DNA of 34,517 bases from Acidimicrobiia bacterium (GTDB lineage: Bacteria; Actinomycetota; Acidimicrobiia; Spongiisociales; Spongiisociaceae). The notes beneath the pieces were generated by a model. The model was given only the letters and a program-made list of their open reading frames with translations, was not told the DNA's origin and did no database searches. Numbering within the stretch: position 1 is the stretch's first letter; each line of letters starts with the position of its first letter. The stretch lies in the NCBI GenBank assembly GCA_021296345.1, contig JAGWAN010000039.1, positions 1 to 34,517 on the forward strand. Reading direction: 5' to 3'. The translations under genes were made by a program, and so were the position numbers. Below, piece after piece: positions 1 to 7,586 of the stretch.

Positions 1-159
1 CCTGGTGCGGGTGGAGGGCTTCTCGAAAAACAGGCCGATCCGGGAACCGGCCAGAGCACCTGACCTGAAACTCCGGTCGTGGCGGAATCGGGTGGCTGAT
101 TCCACCAGGCGCTCCAGAACTCCCCGGTCGAGGTCGGCAATCCCCAGGAAGTCGTTCAC
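1..159 (-). CDS. argF: Ornithine carbamoyltransferase, N-terminal 53 codons (runs off the left edge)
   Basis: The minus strand reads from a GTG at 159 as MNDFLGIADLDRGVLERLVE and reaches FEKPSTRTR at the window edge. STRTR is the carbamoyl-phosphate-binding signature of carbamoyltransferases, and the preceding FLGIADL / LFFEKPS context is that of ornithine rather than aspartate transcarbamoylase. The enzyme makes citrulline from ornithine and carbamoyl phosphate in the cytoplasm, a step of arginine synthesis. The GTG overlaps the pheT stop as GTGA, so translation is probably coupled to pheT. In many actinobacteria pheST is followed by a whole arg cluster beginning with argC; here argF follows directly. 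Only the first sixth or so of the protein is visible. It is absent from longest-ORF listings because it runs off the end. Confidence 0.88.
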   Translation of the reverse strand, partial: MNDFLGIADLDRGVLERLVESATRFRHDRSFRSGALAGSRIGLFFEKPSTRTR

Positions 160-2552
160 ATGCTTCCCCGTAGGACGCCACCCAACCGATCCGCGACGGC
201 GGCGGCGATGCCCCGCCCGATCGGAGCAGCCTCTTCATCGGAGATGGTGTGATCCATAGCGCGCAACGTGATCCGCACCGCCAGGCTCCTGTGGTAATCG
301 GGTATCGAGGCCCCCCTGAACTCGTCGAACAACTCCACACTCTCTAGGTGCCGACCGGCTGACCCCTCCACCACCTCCAGCAAGCGGCCCGCCGGAACCG
401 TATCGGCCAGCACGAACGCGAGGTCGAACACCATGGGCGGGTAGGCGGAAACATCCTCCAGCACCCAGGACGGACTCCCCGACACGAGGGGACCGAGACC
501 TATCTCGGCGACCGCTACCCGGCCTTCCAACCCGAACTTCCGCACTGCAGCCGGATGGAGTTCCCCGACCATCCCTATGTCGTTCGCGCCACACGTCACC
601 ACCGCTCCCCGACCCGGATGGAGGCCCGGCAGCGATTCCTGGCGGAGTTCCAACCGGCGGTCGGCGACCCGCGCCAGTAGATCGACCAGCCCGGTGGCGG
701 CGAATGCGTCCACTCCGGGACCGGACAGGACCATTGCCAGGTGGAACGGCTGGAAGGGTATGCGGGGGTCATCGGGATCGTCGCGAGCCGTGAACACACG
801 GCCGGTCTCGAACAGGCGTACCGACTTCAGACCCCGAGCCGCATTGCGCGACATCGCCCCCATCAGGCCTGGCAACAGGGTGGTGCGCAGGATGGCCTCC
901 TCCTCGCGAAGCGGGTTCTTGACCCGGATGGTCACCCGGCGCGAGTCCTCACACGGGAGACCGAGCGCGTCCAGATCATCCTGCCCGATGAAGCTGAGCG
1001 TCTGGGCCTCGGTGAGCCCGGCGCCGACCAGGGCTTCACGGAGTCGCCGGACGGCCAGTTGCTCCGGAGTCAGACCGCCCCGCCTGCCATGGCGGACCAG
1101 GTCCGGGAAGCGGTCGTAGCCGTGGAGGCGGGCGATCTCCTCGACCAGATCGGCCGGACGGGTGACATCGGCGCGATGGGTCGGAACGGTGACCCGGGTG
1201 GATCGGCCGTCCCGATCCATCCCGAAACCGAGCCGTTCCAGCAGTGACAACGCGTCTCCGAACGAAGGCGCCGGCCCGAGCAAGCGGCTCACGTCACGGG
1301 CCGTGAGGTCGACCGTCCATGGCCTTCGCGGGATCGGGTAACAGTCCACGGCCCGGGAACGAGGCACCCCGCCGGAGGTCAACGCCACCAACTCCACCGT
1401 CCGAGCGGTAGCAAGCGCGGAAAGGTTGGGATCGACGCCCCGTTCGAACCGGGCCGAGGCCTCACTCCGCAATCCGAGCCGCCACGAGGTGGCCAGGATC
1501 GAGGGTGGATGCCAGTTGGCAGCCTCGACCAGCACGCTGGTGGTGGTCTCGGAAACCTCGGTGAACGCCCCTCCCATCACACCGGCCAGGGCGATCGGAC
1601 CCGACGGGTCGGTTACGAGGATGTCGCCGGCCAGCAGCGCCCGTTCTACCCCGTCCAAGGTCTCCAGCTTCTCGCCCTCCTCGGCTCTCCGGATGATGAC
1701 CTGCCGACCGGAAATGGTGTCCGCATCGAAGGTGTGGATCGGGTGACCGAGCTCCCACATCACGTAGTTGGATACGTCCACCACGTTGGAGATGGGCCGT
1801 TGCCCGATAGCCAGCAGCCGCAGCTGCATCCACAGAGGAGAGGGACCGATCCGCACATCGTCCAACTGGTGGGCAACGAAGCGAGGGCACGCTTCCACGT
1901 CGATGATCGAGACTTCGAAGGCAGAGGTCTCCGGACCGGTCGGGAAGCTCGGGGAGATATCCCGCAACGGGACCTGCCAGTAGGCGGCCAGCTCGCGGGC
2001 CAGCCCGCGGATCCCCATGCAGTCGCCCCGATTGGTGGTGATGCTCACGTCGAGCACCACGTCTCCCAGGCCGATCACCTCCTCCAGGGGGCGGCCCAGG
2101 TCATCCACGGTGGCCGCGCCCAGATCGTTCAGAACCATGATGCCGTCATGGTCATCGCCCAACCCGAGCTCGCGGGCGGAGGCGATCATGCCGTGCGACA
2201 CGATGCCGCGTATCTTGCGGCTTCCCACCTCGAGGGGCTGATCCATATTCGTGCCGAGGCGGGATCCGGCCTTTGCGTAGGCGATGACCGCGCCGGCCTC
2301 GAAGTTCCACGCTCCGCATACCACGTCGCGGGTGACCGTTCCGTCATCGACCCTGCAGAAACGGATCCGGTCGGCATCGGGATGGGGCCGGACCTCCTCC
2401 ACGCGTCCCACCACCACGCCATCGAAGGACGGTCCGAACTCCTCGATCCCCTCCACCTCGTGACCGAGGGAGACGAGGATCCGCTCCAGTTCGTACGGAT
2501 CCCGGGTGGGCAGATCGATGAAGTCCGCCAACCAGCCGATCGGGACCTTCAT
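156..2552 (-). CDS. pheT: Phenylalanine-tRNA ligase beta subunit
   Basis: The protein has 798 residues, the usual bacterial PheT size, and forms the alpha2-beta2 PheRS that charges tRNA-Phe. Visible layout: N-terminal segment KVPIGWLADFIDLP; an OB-fold tRNA-binding domain at about 40-150 (VVVGRVEEVRPHPDADRIRF, then GIVSHGMIAS); the B3/B4 editing region at about 205-380, including NVVDVSNYVMWELGHPIHTF; a B5 domain at about 405-480; the catalytic-like core at about 490-690, including HGYDRFPD; and a C-terminal ferredoxin-fold anticodon-binding domain from about 700 (SAYPPMVFDLAFVL). The ATG overlaps the pheS stop as ATGA, the standard pheST arrangement. No frameshift or missing domain was seen. 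Confidence 0.97.
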   Translation of the reverse strand: MKVPIGWLADFIDLPTRDPYELERILVSLGHEVEGIEEFGPSFDGVVVGRVEEVRPHPDADRIRFCRVDDGTVTRDVVCGAWNFEAGAVIAYAKAGSRLGTNMDQPLEVGSRKIRGIVSHGMIASARELGLGDDHDGIMVLNDLGAATVDDLGRPLEEVIGLGDVVLDVSITTNRGDCMGIRGLARELAAYWQVPLRDISPSFPTGPETSAFEVSIIDVEACPRFVAHQLDDVRIGPSPLWMQLRLLAIGQRPISNVVDVSNYVMWELGHPIHTFDADTISGRQVIIRRAEEGEKLETLDGVERALLAGDILVTDPSGPIALAGVMGGAFTEVSETTTSVLVEAANWHPPSILATSWRLGLRSEASARFERGVDPNLSALATARTVELVALTSGGVPRSRAVDCYPIPRRPWTVDLTARDVSRLLGPAPSFGDALSLLERLGFGMDRDGRSTRVTVPTHRADVTRPADLVEEIARLHGYDRFPDLVRHGRRGGLTPEQLAVRRLREALVGAGLTEAQTLSFIGQDDLDALGLPCEDSRRVTIRVKNPLREEEAILRTTLLPGLMGAMSRNAARGLKSVRLFETGRVFTARDDPDDPRIPFQPFHLAMVLSGPGVDAFAATGLVDLLARVADRRLELRQESLPGLHPGRGAVVTCGANDIGMVGELHPAAVRKFGLEGRVAVAEIGLGPLVSGSPSWVLEDVSAYPPMVFDLAFVLADTVPAGRLLEVVEGSAGRHLESVELFDEFRGASIPDYHRSLAVRITLRAMDHTISDEEAAPIGRGIAAAVADRLGGVLRGSM

Positions 2553-3568
2553 CGGAACTGCCCCAGGACGCGCAGATCGCTGTCATAGAAATGGCGGATG
2601 TCGGTGATGCCGTGGCGAACCATGGCCAGCCGCTCGACGCCCATCCCGAAGGCGAACCCCGTCACCTCCTCCGGGTCGTACCCCACCGCCTCGAACACGT
2701 TGGGGTCGACCATGCCGCAGCCCAGCATCTCCAGCCACTCGTCGTTGAACCACACCAGCATCTCCGCTGACGGCTCAGTGAACGGGAAGAAATGGGGAAC
2801 GAAGCGGGTCCGGGCCGAGACCCCGAAGAACTCCCGGGCGAAGTGGGCGAGGGTGCCCTTCAGATCCCCGAACGTGATGTCCGAGTCCACCGCCAGGCCT
2901 TCGATCTGGTGGAATACCGGCGAGTGAGTGGCGTCCCAGGTGTCAGTGCGGAAGACCCGTCCGGGTACCACCACGTAGACCGGCGGAGGGTTCTTCTCCA
3001 TGAACCGAGCCTGCATCGGTGAGGTCTGGGTACGCAGCAACAGCTCGTCGGGACCGCCCCGCTCCCTATCGTCGAACGGCTCCACGTACATGGTGTCGGA
3101 CTCGAATCGGGACGGATGGGTGGGCGGGGTGTTGAGAGCGTCGAAGTTGTACCACGCCAGCTCCAACTCGGGCCCCTCCGCTACCTCGTAGCCGATGGCG
3201 CGGAACACGTCGCACACATCCTCCATGGTGCGCGTCAACAGGTGATGCGTCCCCCGTGCCGGACGACCGTATGGCAGGGTGAGATCAACCCGATCCTGCT
3301 CCAGCAGGGCGTTCTCGGCCTCCGTTTGCAGGACCGAGCGCCGGTCCTCCACGGCGGCGGTCAGCGTGCCAACCGCCTCGTTGATCGCCCGCCCCACCTC
3401 GCGCCTACGGTCCGGTGCCAGGCGTCCGATGCCCCTTCGAGCCACGGCGATCTCGGATCTCCGCCCCAACGTCTCCGACTCCGCAGCCGCCAACTCTGCC
3501 AGGTCGGAAGCAGCCCCGATCCGGGCACGGGCGTCGCCAACTACGCCGGCGAGACGTTCAAGTTCCAT
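2549..3568 (-). CDS. pheS: Phenylalanine-tRNA ligase alpha subunit
   Basis: The 339-residue protein is the catalytic subunit of PheRS. Its N-terminus (about 1-90) is an arginine- and alanine-rich coiled coil expected to contact tRNA-Phe. The class II aminoacyl-tRNA synthetase core follows: LTLPYGRPARGTHHLLTRTM at about 97-116, motif 2 region ATHSPVFHQIEGLAVD, and motif 3 FGMGVERLAMVRHGITDIRH near the C-terminus. The ATG at 3568 is 38 bases after rplT and gives a family-length protein; no clear Shine-Dalgarno sequence precedes it. The stop overlaps pheT as ATGA. Placement after rplT matches the common infC-rpmI-rplT-pheST arrangement. Confidence 0.97.
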   Translation of the reverse strand: MELERLAGVVGDARARIGAASDLAELAAAESETLGRRSEIAVARRGIGRLAPDRRREVGRAINEAVGTLTAAVEDRRSVLQTEAENALLEQDRVDLTLPYGRPARGTHHLLTRTMEDVCDVFRAIGYEVAEGPELELAWYNFDALNTPPTHPSRFESDTMYVEPFDDRERGGPDELLLRTQTSPMQARFMEKNPPPVYVVVPGRVFRTDTWDATHSPVFHQIEGLAVDSDITFGDLKGTLAHFAREFFGVSARTRFVPHFFPFTEPSAEMLVWFNDEWLEMLGCGMVDPNVFEAVGYDPEEVTGFAFGMGVERLAMVRHGITDIRHFYDSDLRVLGQFR

Positions 3569-3606
3569 CGTCGTCCCGACGCCGCTAGCCGGCCACAGTG
3601 ACCACG

Positions 3607-3963
3607 CTAAGCGCGGTTGGCGGAAGCCAACTCGACGATCTGGCGGAAGGTGGTGGGATCGTTGACGGCGATGTCAGCAAGCATCTTCCGGTTCACCTCG
3701 AAGTCCGCCGCCTTCAGCCCAGCAATCAGCTGGGAATAGGTAGTTCCGTTCTCTCGGGCAGCAGCGTTGATGCGGGTAATCCACAGCCTGCGGAAGTCGC
3801 CCTTGCGCGCCCTCCGATCGCGATAGGCGTACTGCAGGGACTTCATGACCTGCTCGTTGGCCGCCCGGAAGCTCCGGCTCTTGGCGCCCCGGTAGCCCTT
3901 GGCCTTGGCTAGGACCTTCCGATGCCTGGTACGGGAATTGCTAGCGCGCTTGACTCGTGCCAT
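3607..3963 (-). CDS. rplT: Large ribosomal subunit protein bL20
   Basis: The protein is 118 residues, very basic, and begins [20 protein letters not shown], the typical bL20 start; the conserved [20 protein letters not shown] stretch and [14 protein letters not shown] follow. It binds 23S rRNA early in 50S assembly and, in several bacteria, represses its own operon. A good Shine-Dalgarno sequence (GGAG, then eight bases) precedes the ATG. It lies 24 bases after rpmI. Confidence 0.97.
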   Translation of the reverse strand: MARVKRASNSRTRHRKVLAKAKGYRGAKSRSFRAANEQVMKSLQYAYRDRRARKGDFRRLWITRINAAARENGTTYSQLIAGLKAADFEVNRKMLADIAVNDPTTFRQIVELASANRA

Positions 3964-3987
3964 TTTCGTGTCTCCGGTACTCCTTGC

Positions 3988-4182
3988 CTACATTCCGAGC
4001 AGGCGCTTGACCCGCTTCTCATCACCCTTCGCCAGATCAGCCTCGCCCTTCAAACGGCGATAGCTGTCCTTGCCCTTGGCAAGGCGTAGGTGGCCGCGGT
4101 GCGACTGGCGGCGCCGGATTCGTCCCGATCCGGTCACTTTGAAGCGCTTGGCAGCGCCCTTGTGGCTCTTCATCTTCGGCAT
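3988..4182 (-). CDS. rpmI: Large ribosomal subunit protein bL35
   Basis: The protein is 64 residues beginning MPKMKSHKGAAKRFKVTGSG, the conserved bL35 start, and ends KRVKRLLGM. A longer open frame extends 33 codons upstream but carries no family sequence, so the ATG at 4182 is the start; an AGGA sits six bases before it. It is a structural 50S protein. The 125 bases between infC and this gene hold a hairpin and U-run that could control it (separate entry). Confidence 0.97.
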   Translation of the reverse strand: MPKMKSHKGAAKRFKVTGSGRIRRRQSHRGHLRLAKGKDSYRRLKGEADLAKGDEKRVKRLLGM

Positions 4183-4219
4183 GTTGTGTCCTATTCTCGC
4201 TTGTTCAGGGAGGGTAATG

Positions 4220-4283
4220 AAAAACGTCCGGTTGGCGTGATGGCCGGCTACGAAACCCCTGGTCGAGGAATCGCAGGCCAACC
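4220..4283 (-). promoter_or_regulatory. Hairpin with U-run between infC and rpmI, possible attenuator or r-protein control site
   Basis: On the minus strand GGTTGGC (4283-4277) can pair with GCCAACC (4236-4230), enclosing about 40 bases that contain a small internal hairpin. Five bases after the stem comes TTTTT (4224-4220). It sits 38 bases before the rpmI ATG. bL20 and IF3 operons of other phyla are known to carry control elements here; assigning such a role to this one is inference. The long loop makes it a weak intrinsic terminator on its own. Confidence 0.3.
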
Positions 4284-4307
4284 CATCCCCGTCACTTCAG
4301 CACCCTC

Positions 4308-4856
4308 CTAGGCGGAGCCTCCGTCAACGTCCTGGAACGACCGCTGAGGCCGCTTGACCGGTGCCAGGGCCATTGTCATGTTGCGGCCTTCGAGCTTCGC
4401 CGGCTGGTCCACGGTGGCTACCTCGGCGAGGTCCGATGACAGGCGCTCAAGGATGGCCATCCCGAGTTGGGGCCGGCTGGCCTCCCTTCCTCGCAACCAG
4501 ACCCGAACCCGGACCCGGTCACCGTTGGTCAGGAAGCGCAGTGCCCGATCTCGCTTGATCTCGTAGTCGTGGTTGCCGATCTTCACCTTGAACGTAAGTT
4601 CCTTGACCTGGCTGCGTGACTGCTTCTTGCGCGCTTCCCGCTCCTTGACCGACTGCTCGTACTTGAACTTGCCGTAGTCCATCATCCGCGCAACCGGCGG
4701 ATCGGCTCCCGGCGCCACCTCCACGAGGTCCCATCCCAGGCCATCGGCCAGGTACAGGGCGTTCTGGCGGGGCATCACTCCTAGCTGCTTGCCGGACGGA
4801 TCGACCACTCTCAAATCGGCCGCACGGATATCATCGTTGACGCGTAGCTCTGCGAT
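4308..4856 (-). CDS. infC: Translation initiation factor IF-3, probably starting at AUC
   Basis: The protein has the IF3 N-domain (LRVVDPSGKQLGVMPRQNAL, then PPVARMMDYGKFKYEQSVKE), a lysine-rich linker, and the C-domain (VKIGNHDYEIKRDRALRFL, GDRVRVRVWLRGREASRPQL). A start at the first TTG (4814) would remove the conserved RVND-DIRAADLRV segment. Reading upstream, the only sensible start is ATC at 4856, giving I-A-E-L-R-V-N-D-D-I-R and 182 residues. AAGGAG lies seven bases before this ATC, ideal spacing. IF3 genes in E. coli and many other bacteria use rare AUU or related starts so that IF3 represses its own synthesis; the same logic probably holds here. An AUGUAA overlaps the ATC by one base. 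IF3 prevents premature subunit joining and checks start codons. Confidence 0.95.
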   Translation of the reverse strand: MAELRVNDDIRAADLRVVDPSGKQLGVMPRQNALYLADGLGWDLVEVAPGADPPVARMMDYGKFKYEQSVKEREARKKQSRSQVKELTFKVKIGNHDYEIKRDRALRFLTNGDRVRVRVWLRGREASRPQLGMAILERLSSDLAEVATVDQPAKLEGRNMTMALAPVKRPQRSFQDVDGGSA

Positions 4857-4945
4857 TACATGTCTCCTTGCTCGTCCGCCGACAGGACGGAATCAGAATC
4901 TCGTTCGAGAAGAACAGACAACAACCGGCCGCTACTCAGGTCCAT
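4856..4945 (-). CDS. Possible 29-residue leader peptide overlapping the infC start
   Basis: In the infC leader an ATG at 4945 opens MDLSSGRLLSVLLERDSDSV and continues nine more residues to GDM, ending in ATG-TAA. Its TAA overlaps the infC ATC by one base (TAATC). A short G-rich run lies just upstream of its ATG. The infC Shine-Dalgarno sequence lies inside its last codons, so its translation could deliver ribosomes to, or compete with, the AUC start. The frame is open further upstream but that part crosses the likely promoter. No family match is recognised; it may be chance. Confidence 0.25.
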   Translation of the reverse strand: MDLSSGRLLSVLLERDSDSVLSADEQGDM

Positions 4946-5411
4946 GACGGCCCCGCGAGAACCCGATCCATCGTAGGTGGTCGGGTTCCTGTACCACGGC
5001 ACACTCGGGTCCGGACGCTCTGGTGAACGGCCTCGAATCGGCTCCCGGTGGCCGGGTGGGAAGCAACCGGCTTCCGCTTTCTCCTGGTTGTGGCTAGGCA
5101 TTATAGGAGACAGTGGCCCTCCATTGGAAGATGGCCTGAATCGGTGACCCGAATCCCGGGCTATTTCGTGTCTCATGAAGCCCCGCCGGGAGACGGTGAC
5201 CCGCCAGGAGCATGCTGAGAAGACGGGGATGGGTCGGCCGGCCGCGCCCCCAACCAGGACAACCACCCCTAGATTCTGAAGGGCCCCGGTGCGGAGCACC
5301 GGTTAGCCGGCGCGATTTTCGCGGCTTTCCCGCTCCAGACCTGGGGGGTGCTAGGAACGTCCCGTTTGGTAAGAGGCGACAAACCGCCCCGCGGTAGCCG
5401 GCAGCCGAGAG
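4946..5411. other. Rest of the ribDA-infC intergenic region
   Basis: No convincing gene is visible here. An open frame of 147 codons on the minus strand (5299-4856) has no recognisable sequence and crosses the promoter. Close to the end of the ribD-ribA fusion there are two tandem hairpins: a perfect 7-bp stem CCGGTGC / GCACCGG with a 3-base loop (5286-5302), and a stem-loop of CGCGA / TCGCG with flanking AGC / GCT (5304-5325). They have no U-run but sit where a terminator for the upstream transcript would be expected. Confidence 0.4.
5100..5129 (-). promoter_or_regulatory. Candidate promoter for infC-rpmI-rplT-pheST
   Basis: The minus strand carries a perfect TATAAT at 5105-5100. TTCCAA (5129-5124), 18 bases upstream, is a weak -35 match. 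A start near 5093 would give a leader of about 237 bases before the infC ATC. The leader contains an 8-bp stem, GAACCCGA / TCGGGTTC (4988-4981 with 4966-4959), with a 14-base loop. Confidence 0.5.
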
Positions 5412-6869
5412 TCAATCCTTCTCCGTCGTTTCCCGCACGCTCCCGGGAGGACGGTCCTCCATGTCGATGACATGGCCCAGCTTGGCCACCTTGGTGCGCA
5501 GGTAGTTGCGGTTGTGGTCATTCTCACCTGCGATCAGGGGTACTTGTTCGATGATCCGCACCCCGTACGCCTCGGCGCCGGCCCGCTTGGCGGGATTGTT
5601 GGTGAGCAAGCGGAGGCTGTTCACGCCCAGATCAGCGAGTATCCGGGCGCCGGCACCGTAGTCACGGCTGTCCTCCGGGAGACCCAGGTCCAAGTTGGCC
5701 TCCACCGTATCCCGGCCTTGCTCCTGGAGGGCGTAGGCAGCCAGCTTGTCGATCAGACCGATGCCCCTTCCTTCATGACCACGCATGTAGAGGACCACGC
5801 CCCGGCCGGCCTCCCCGATCCGGCGCATCGCCTCCTGCAGCTGGAAGCCGCAGTCGCATCGGAGGCTGGCGAACACATCGCCGGTCAGGCACTCCGAGTG
5901 GATCCGGACCAACACACCTTCTTCCCGCTTCACGCTGCCCCTGACCAGCGCCACGTGCTGGCGGCCGTCATCGAGCGACTCGTAGCCGATGGCCCGGAAA
6001 CGGCCGTAGGGAGTCGGTATGGCGGCCTCGGCACGGCGACAGACCAGAGGGGACCAGCCTGCCGGCGAACGTTCCAGGTCAATCCTCCGGTAGCCGGCGC
6101 CGATCTCTCCGGCTTCCATCACCCGAAGACCGTCCTGAGTCCAGAGACCGTCCTGATCTCCACCGATCCTGACGTAATGGCTGGCCGCATCGACCAGTCC
6201 TGCTCGGCGAAGGGCTCCGATCGTCTCCACATCTTCGGTCGCCACGTAGAGATGACCCTGCTCCGCCAGGCGGGCCAGCGTCCGTCGGGTGGTAATCCTC
6301 GGACCGGTCGTGGTCGCCAGAAGATGGTCCGCCTCTTCGATCAGGGTTGCAATGTCAACGGCGACCGCCTCATCGGCCCGGGCATCGGCATCCGCCACCA
6401 CTGCCCGCACGTAGGGCAGGCCCGTACGCCGATGGTGATGAAACCCGACATCCAGCCTGACGGCCTCATCACCCATCAGCCCCACTGCCGTCTCGATCCC
6501 GGCCTGCTGGAGGATCACCACCCCACGACCTCTCACCCGGGCATCGGGGTCGTGTGCCCCGATCACGACCCGGGTCACCCCGGCGGCCACCAGGGCATCG
6601 GCGCACGGCGGGGTTCGACCGGAATGCGAACAGGGCTCGAGGGTGACGAACGCCGTGGCGCCGCGGGCCGCCTCTCCCGCCTGCCCGAGCGCCACCGCCT
6701 CGGCGTGCGGCGTGCCTACGCCTCGATGAGCGCCCTCACCTACCACCTTCCCGCCCGCACCCACTATCACGCATCCCACCCGAGGATTGGGATGGGTGCG
6801 CTGCGGACGGGCCAGATCGATGGCCCGGCTCATCCAGCCGCGCTCGGCGCCCGACCAGACCCGGCTCAC
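5412..6869 (-). CDS. Riboflavin biosynthesis fusion: RibD deaminase, eroded reductase-like linker, RibA GTP cyclohydrolase II
   Basis: The 485-residue protein carries two riboflavin enzymes. Residues 1-145 are a RibD-type pyrimidine deaminase with zinc ligands in HAEAVAL (H55) and PCSHSGRTPPC (C80, C89). Residues 280-470 are GTP cyclohydrolase II: SECLTGDVFASLRCDCGFQL holds zinc cysteines C327, C338 and C340, and RGHEGRGIGL holds the catalytic arginine. Between them, about 146-275 starts like a RibD reductase (LPYVRAVVADADARAD) but is only about 130 residues instead of about 215, and lacks the usual SLDGK and GxxTxxxDDP motifs, so reductase activity looks lost. No DHBP synthase (RibB) domain is present. 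The start is GTG at 6869, overlapping the rpe stop as GTGA. I know of RibBA and RibDG as common forms; a RibD-RibA fusion is unusual to me. Confidence 0.92.
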   Translation of the reverse strand: MSRVWSGAERGWMSRAIDLARPQRTHPNPRVGCVIVGAGGKVVGEGAHRGVGTPHAEAVALGQAGEAARGATAFVTLEPCSHSGRTPPCADALVAAGVTRVVIGAHDPDARVRGRGVVILQQAGIETAVGLMGDEAVRLDVGFHHHRRTGLPYVRAVVADADARADEAVAVDIATLIEEADHLLATTTGPRITTRRTLARLAEQGHLYVATEDVETIGALRRAGLVDAASHYVRIGGDQDGLWTQDGLRVMEAGEIGAGYRRIDLERSPAGWSPLVCRRAEAAIPTPYGRFRAIGYESLDDGRQHVALVRGSVKREEGVLVRIHSECLTGDVFASLRCDCGFQLQEAMRRIGEAGRGVVLYMRGHEGRGIGLIDKLAAYALQEQGRDTVEANLDLGLPEDSRDYGAGARILADLGVNSLRLLTNNPAKRAGAEAYGVRIIEQVPLIAGENDHNRNYLRTKVAKLGHVIDMEDRPPGSVRETTEKD

Positions 6870-7537
6870 GCCCCGCCCTCCGAGGCGGCGCTCCTCAAGC
6901 CGGCGATCGCCATCACCGGATCCGGCTGTCCGAAGATGGCGGTGCCGGCCACGAACACATCGGCGCCAGCCCGGCGAGCCGCGCCAATGGTCTTCGGGCC
7001 GATGCCACCGTCGATCTCCAGATCCACGTCAAGACCGCGCCGGTCTATGGCCCGGCGGGCCGCCTCGACCTTGGCGAGGACGGTGGGCAGGAACTCCTGG
7101 CCACCGAAGCCGGGCTCGACCGACATCACCAGCACCATGTCGCACCGCTCAAGGAACGGATCCAGAGCCTCGTAGGGAGTCCCGGGATTGATCACCAGGC
7201 CGAAGCCGAGACCGGCCTGGCGCGCCCGGTGTTCAACCAGCCTCGGGTCGGGTACCGCCTCGAGATGGACGGTTATGCCGGTGGCGCCGGCCTTCCGGAG
7301 CGGTTCGACCAGCCGGTCCGGGTCGGTGACCATCAGGTGGCAGTCGAAGGCCAGCCCGGATACTCTCCGCAAAGAACTGATGACCGGAACACCCAGTGAG
7401 ATGTTGGGAACGAAGTGGCCGTCCATGACATCCACATGGAGCATGTCCAGGTGAGGCTCCACCCGAGCCACCTCGTCGCCCAACCGGGCAAAGTCCGCGG
7501 CAAGAATCGAAGCTGCTATGCGAACGCCTTTTCTCAC
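6866..7537 (-). CDS. rpe: Ribulose-phosphate 3-epimerase
   Basis: The 223-residue (beta/alpha)8 protein interconverts ribulose 5-phosphate and xylulose 5-phosphate; ribulose 5-phosphate is also the precursor for the riboflavin pathway encoded next door. Family motifs in order: SILAADFARLGDEV, HVDVMDGHFVPNISLG (catalytic Asp and metal His), FDCHLMVTDPDRL, VINPGTPYEAL, VLVMSVEPGFGGQEFLPTVL and DLEIDGGI. The start is GTG at 7537. TACCCT lies seven bases before it and no Shine-Dalgarno sequence is near, so a leaderless transcript is possible. The stop overlaps the rib fusion as GTGA. Confidence 0.96.
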   Translation of the reverse strand: MRKGVRIAASILAADFARLGDEVARVEPHLDMLHVDVMDGHFVPNISLGVPVISSLRRVSGLAFDCHLMVTDPDRLVEPLRKAGATGITVHLEAVPDPRLVEHRARQAGLGFGLVINPGTPYEALDPFLERCDMVLVMSVEPGFGGQEFLPTVLAKVEAARRAIDRRGLDVDLEIDGGIGPKTIGAARRAGADVFVAGTAIFGQPDPVMAIAGLRSAASEGGA

Positions 7538-7586
7538 GGTACGCAGGGTACATCCACCTCACAACGCCCAGGAGCGGGTCGCTCCG

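Noticed and set aside
4946..5299. 147-codon minus-strand open frame in the infC leader
   Set aside because: No family resemblance, and its upper part lies across a TATAAT promoter; only the last 29 codons are kept as a weak leader candidate.
5286..5325. Tandem hairpins after the rib fusion as an FMN riboswitch
   Set aside because: They are downstream, not upstream, of the riboflavin gene and lack the conserved FMN-element sequences.
5472..7175. 567-codon plus-strand open frame opposite the rib fusion and rpe
   Set aside because: Antisense shadow of two well-supported genes; its translation shows no domain.
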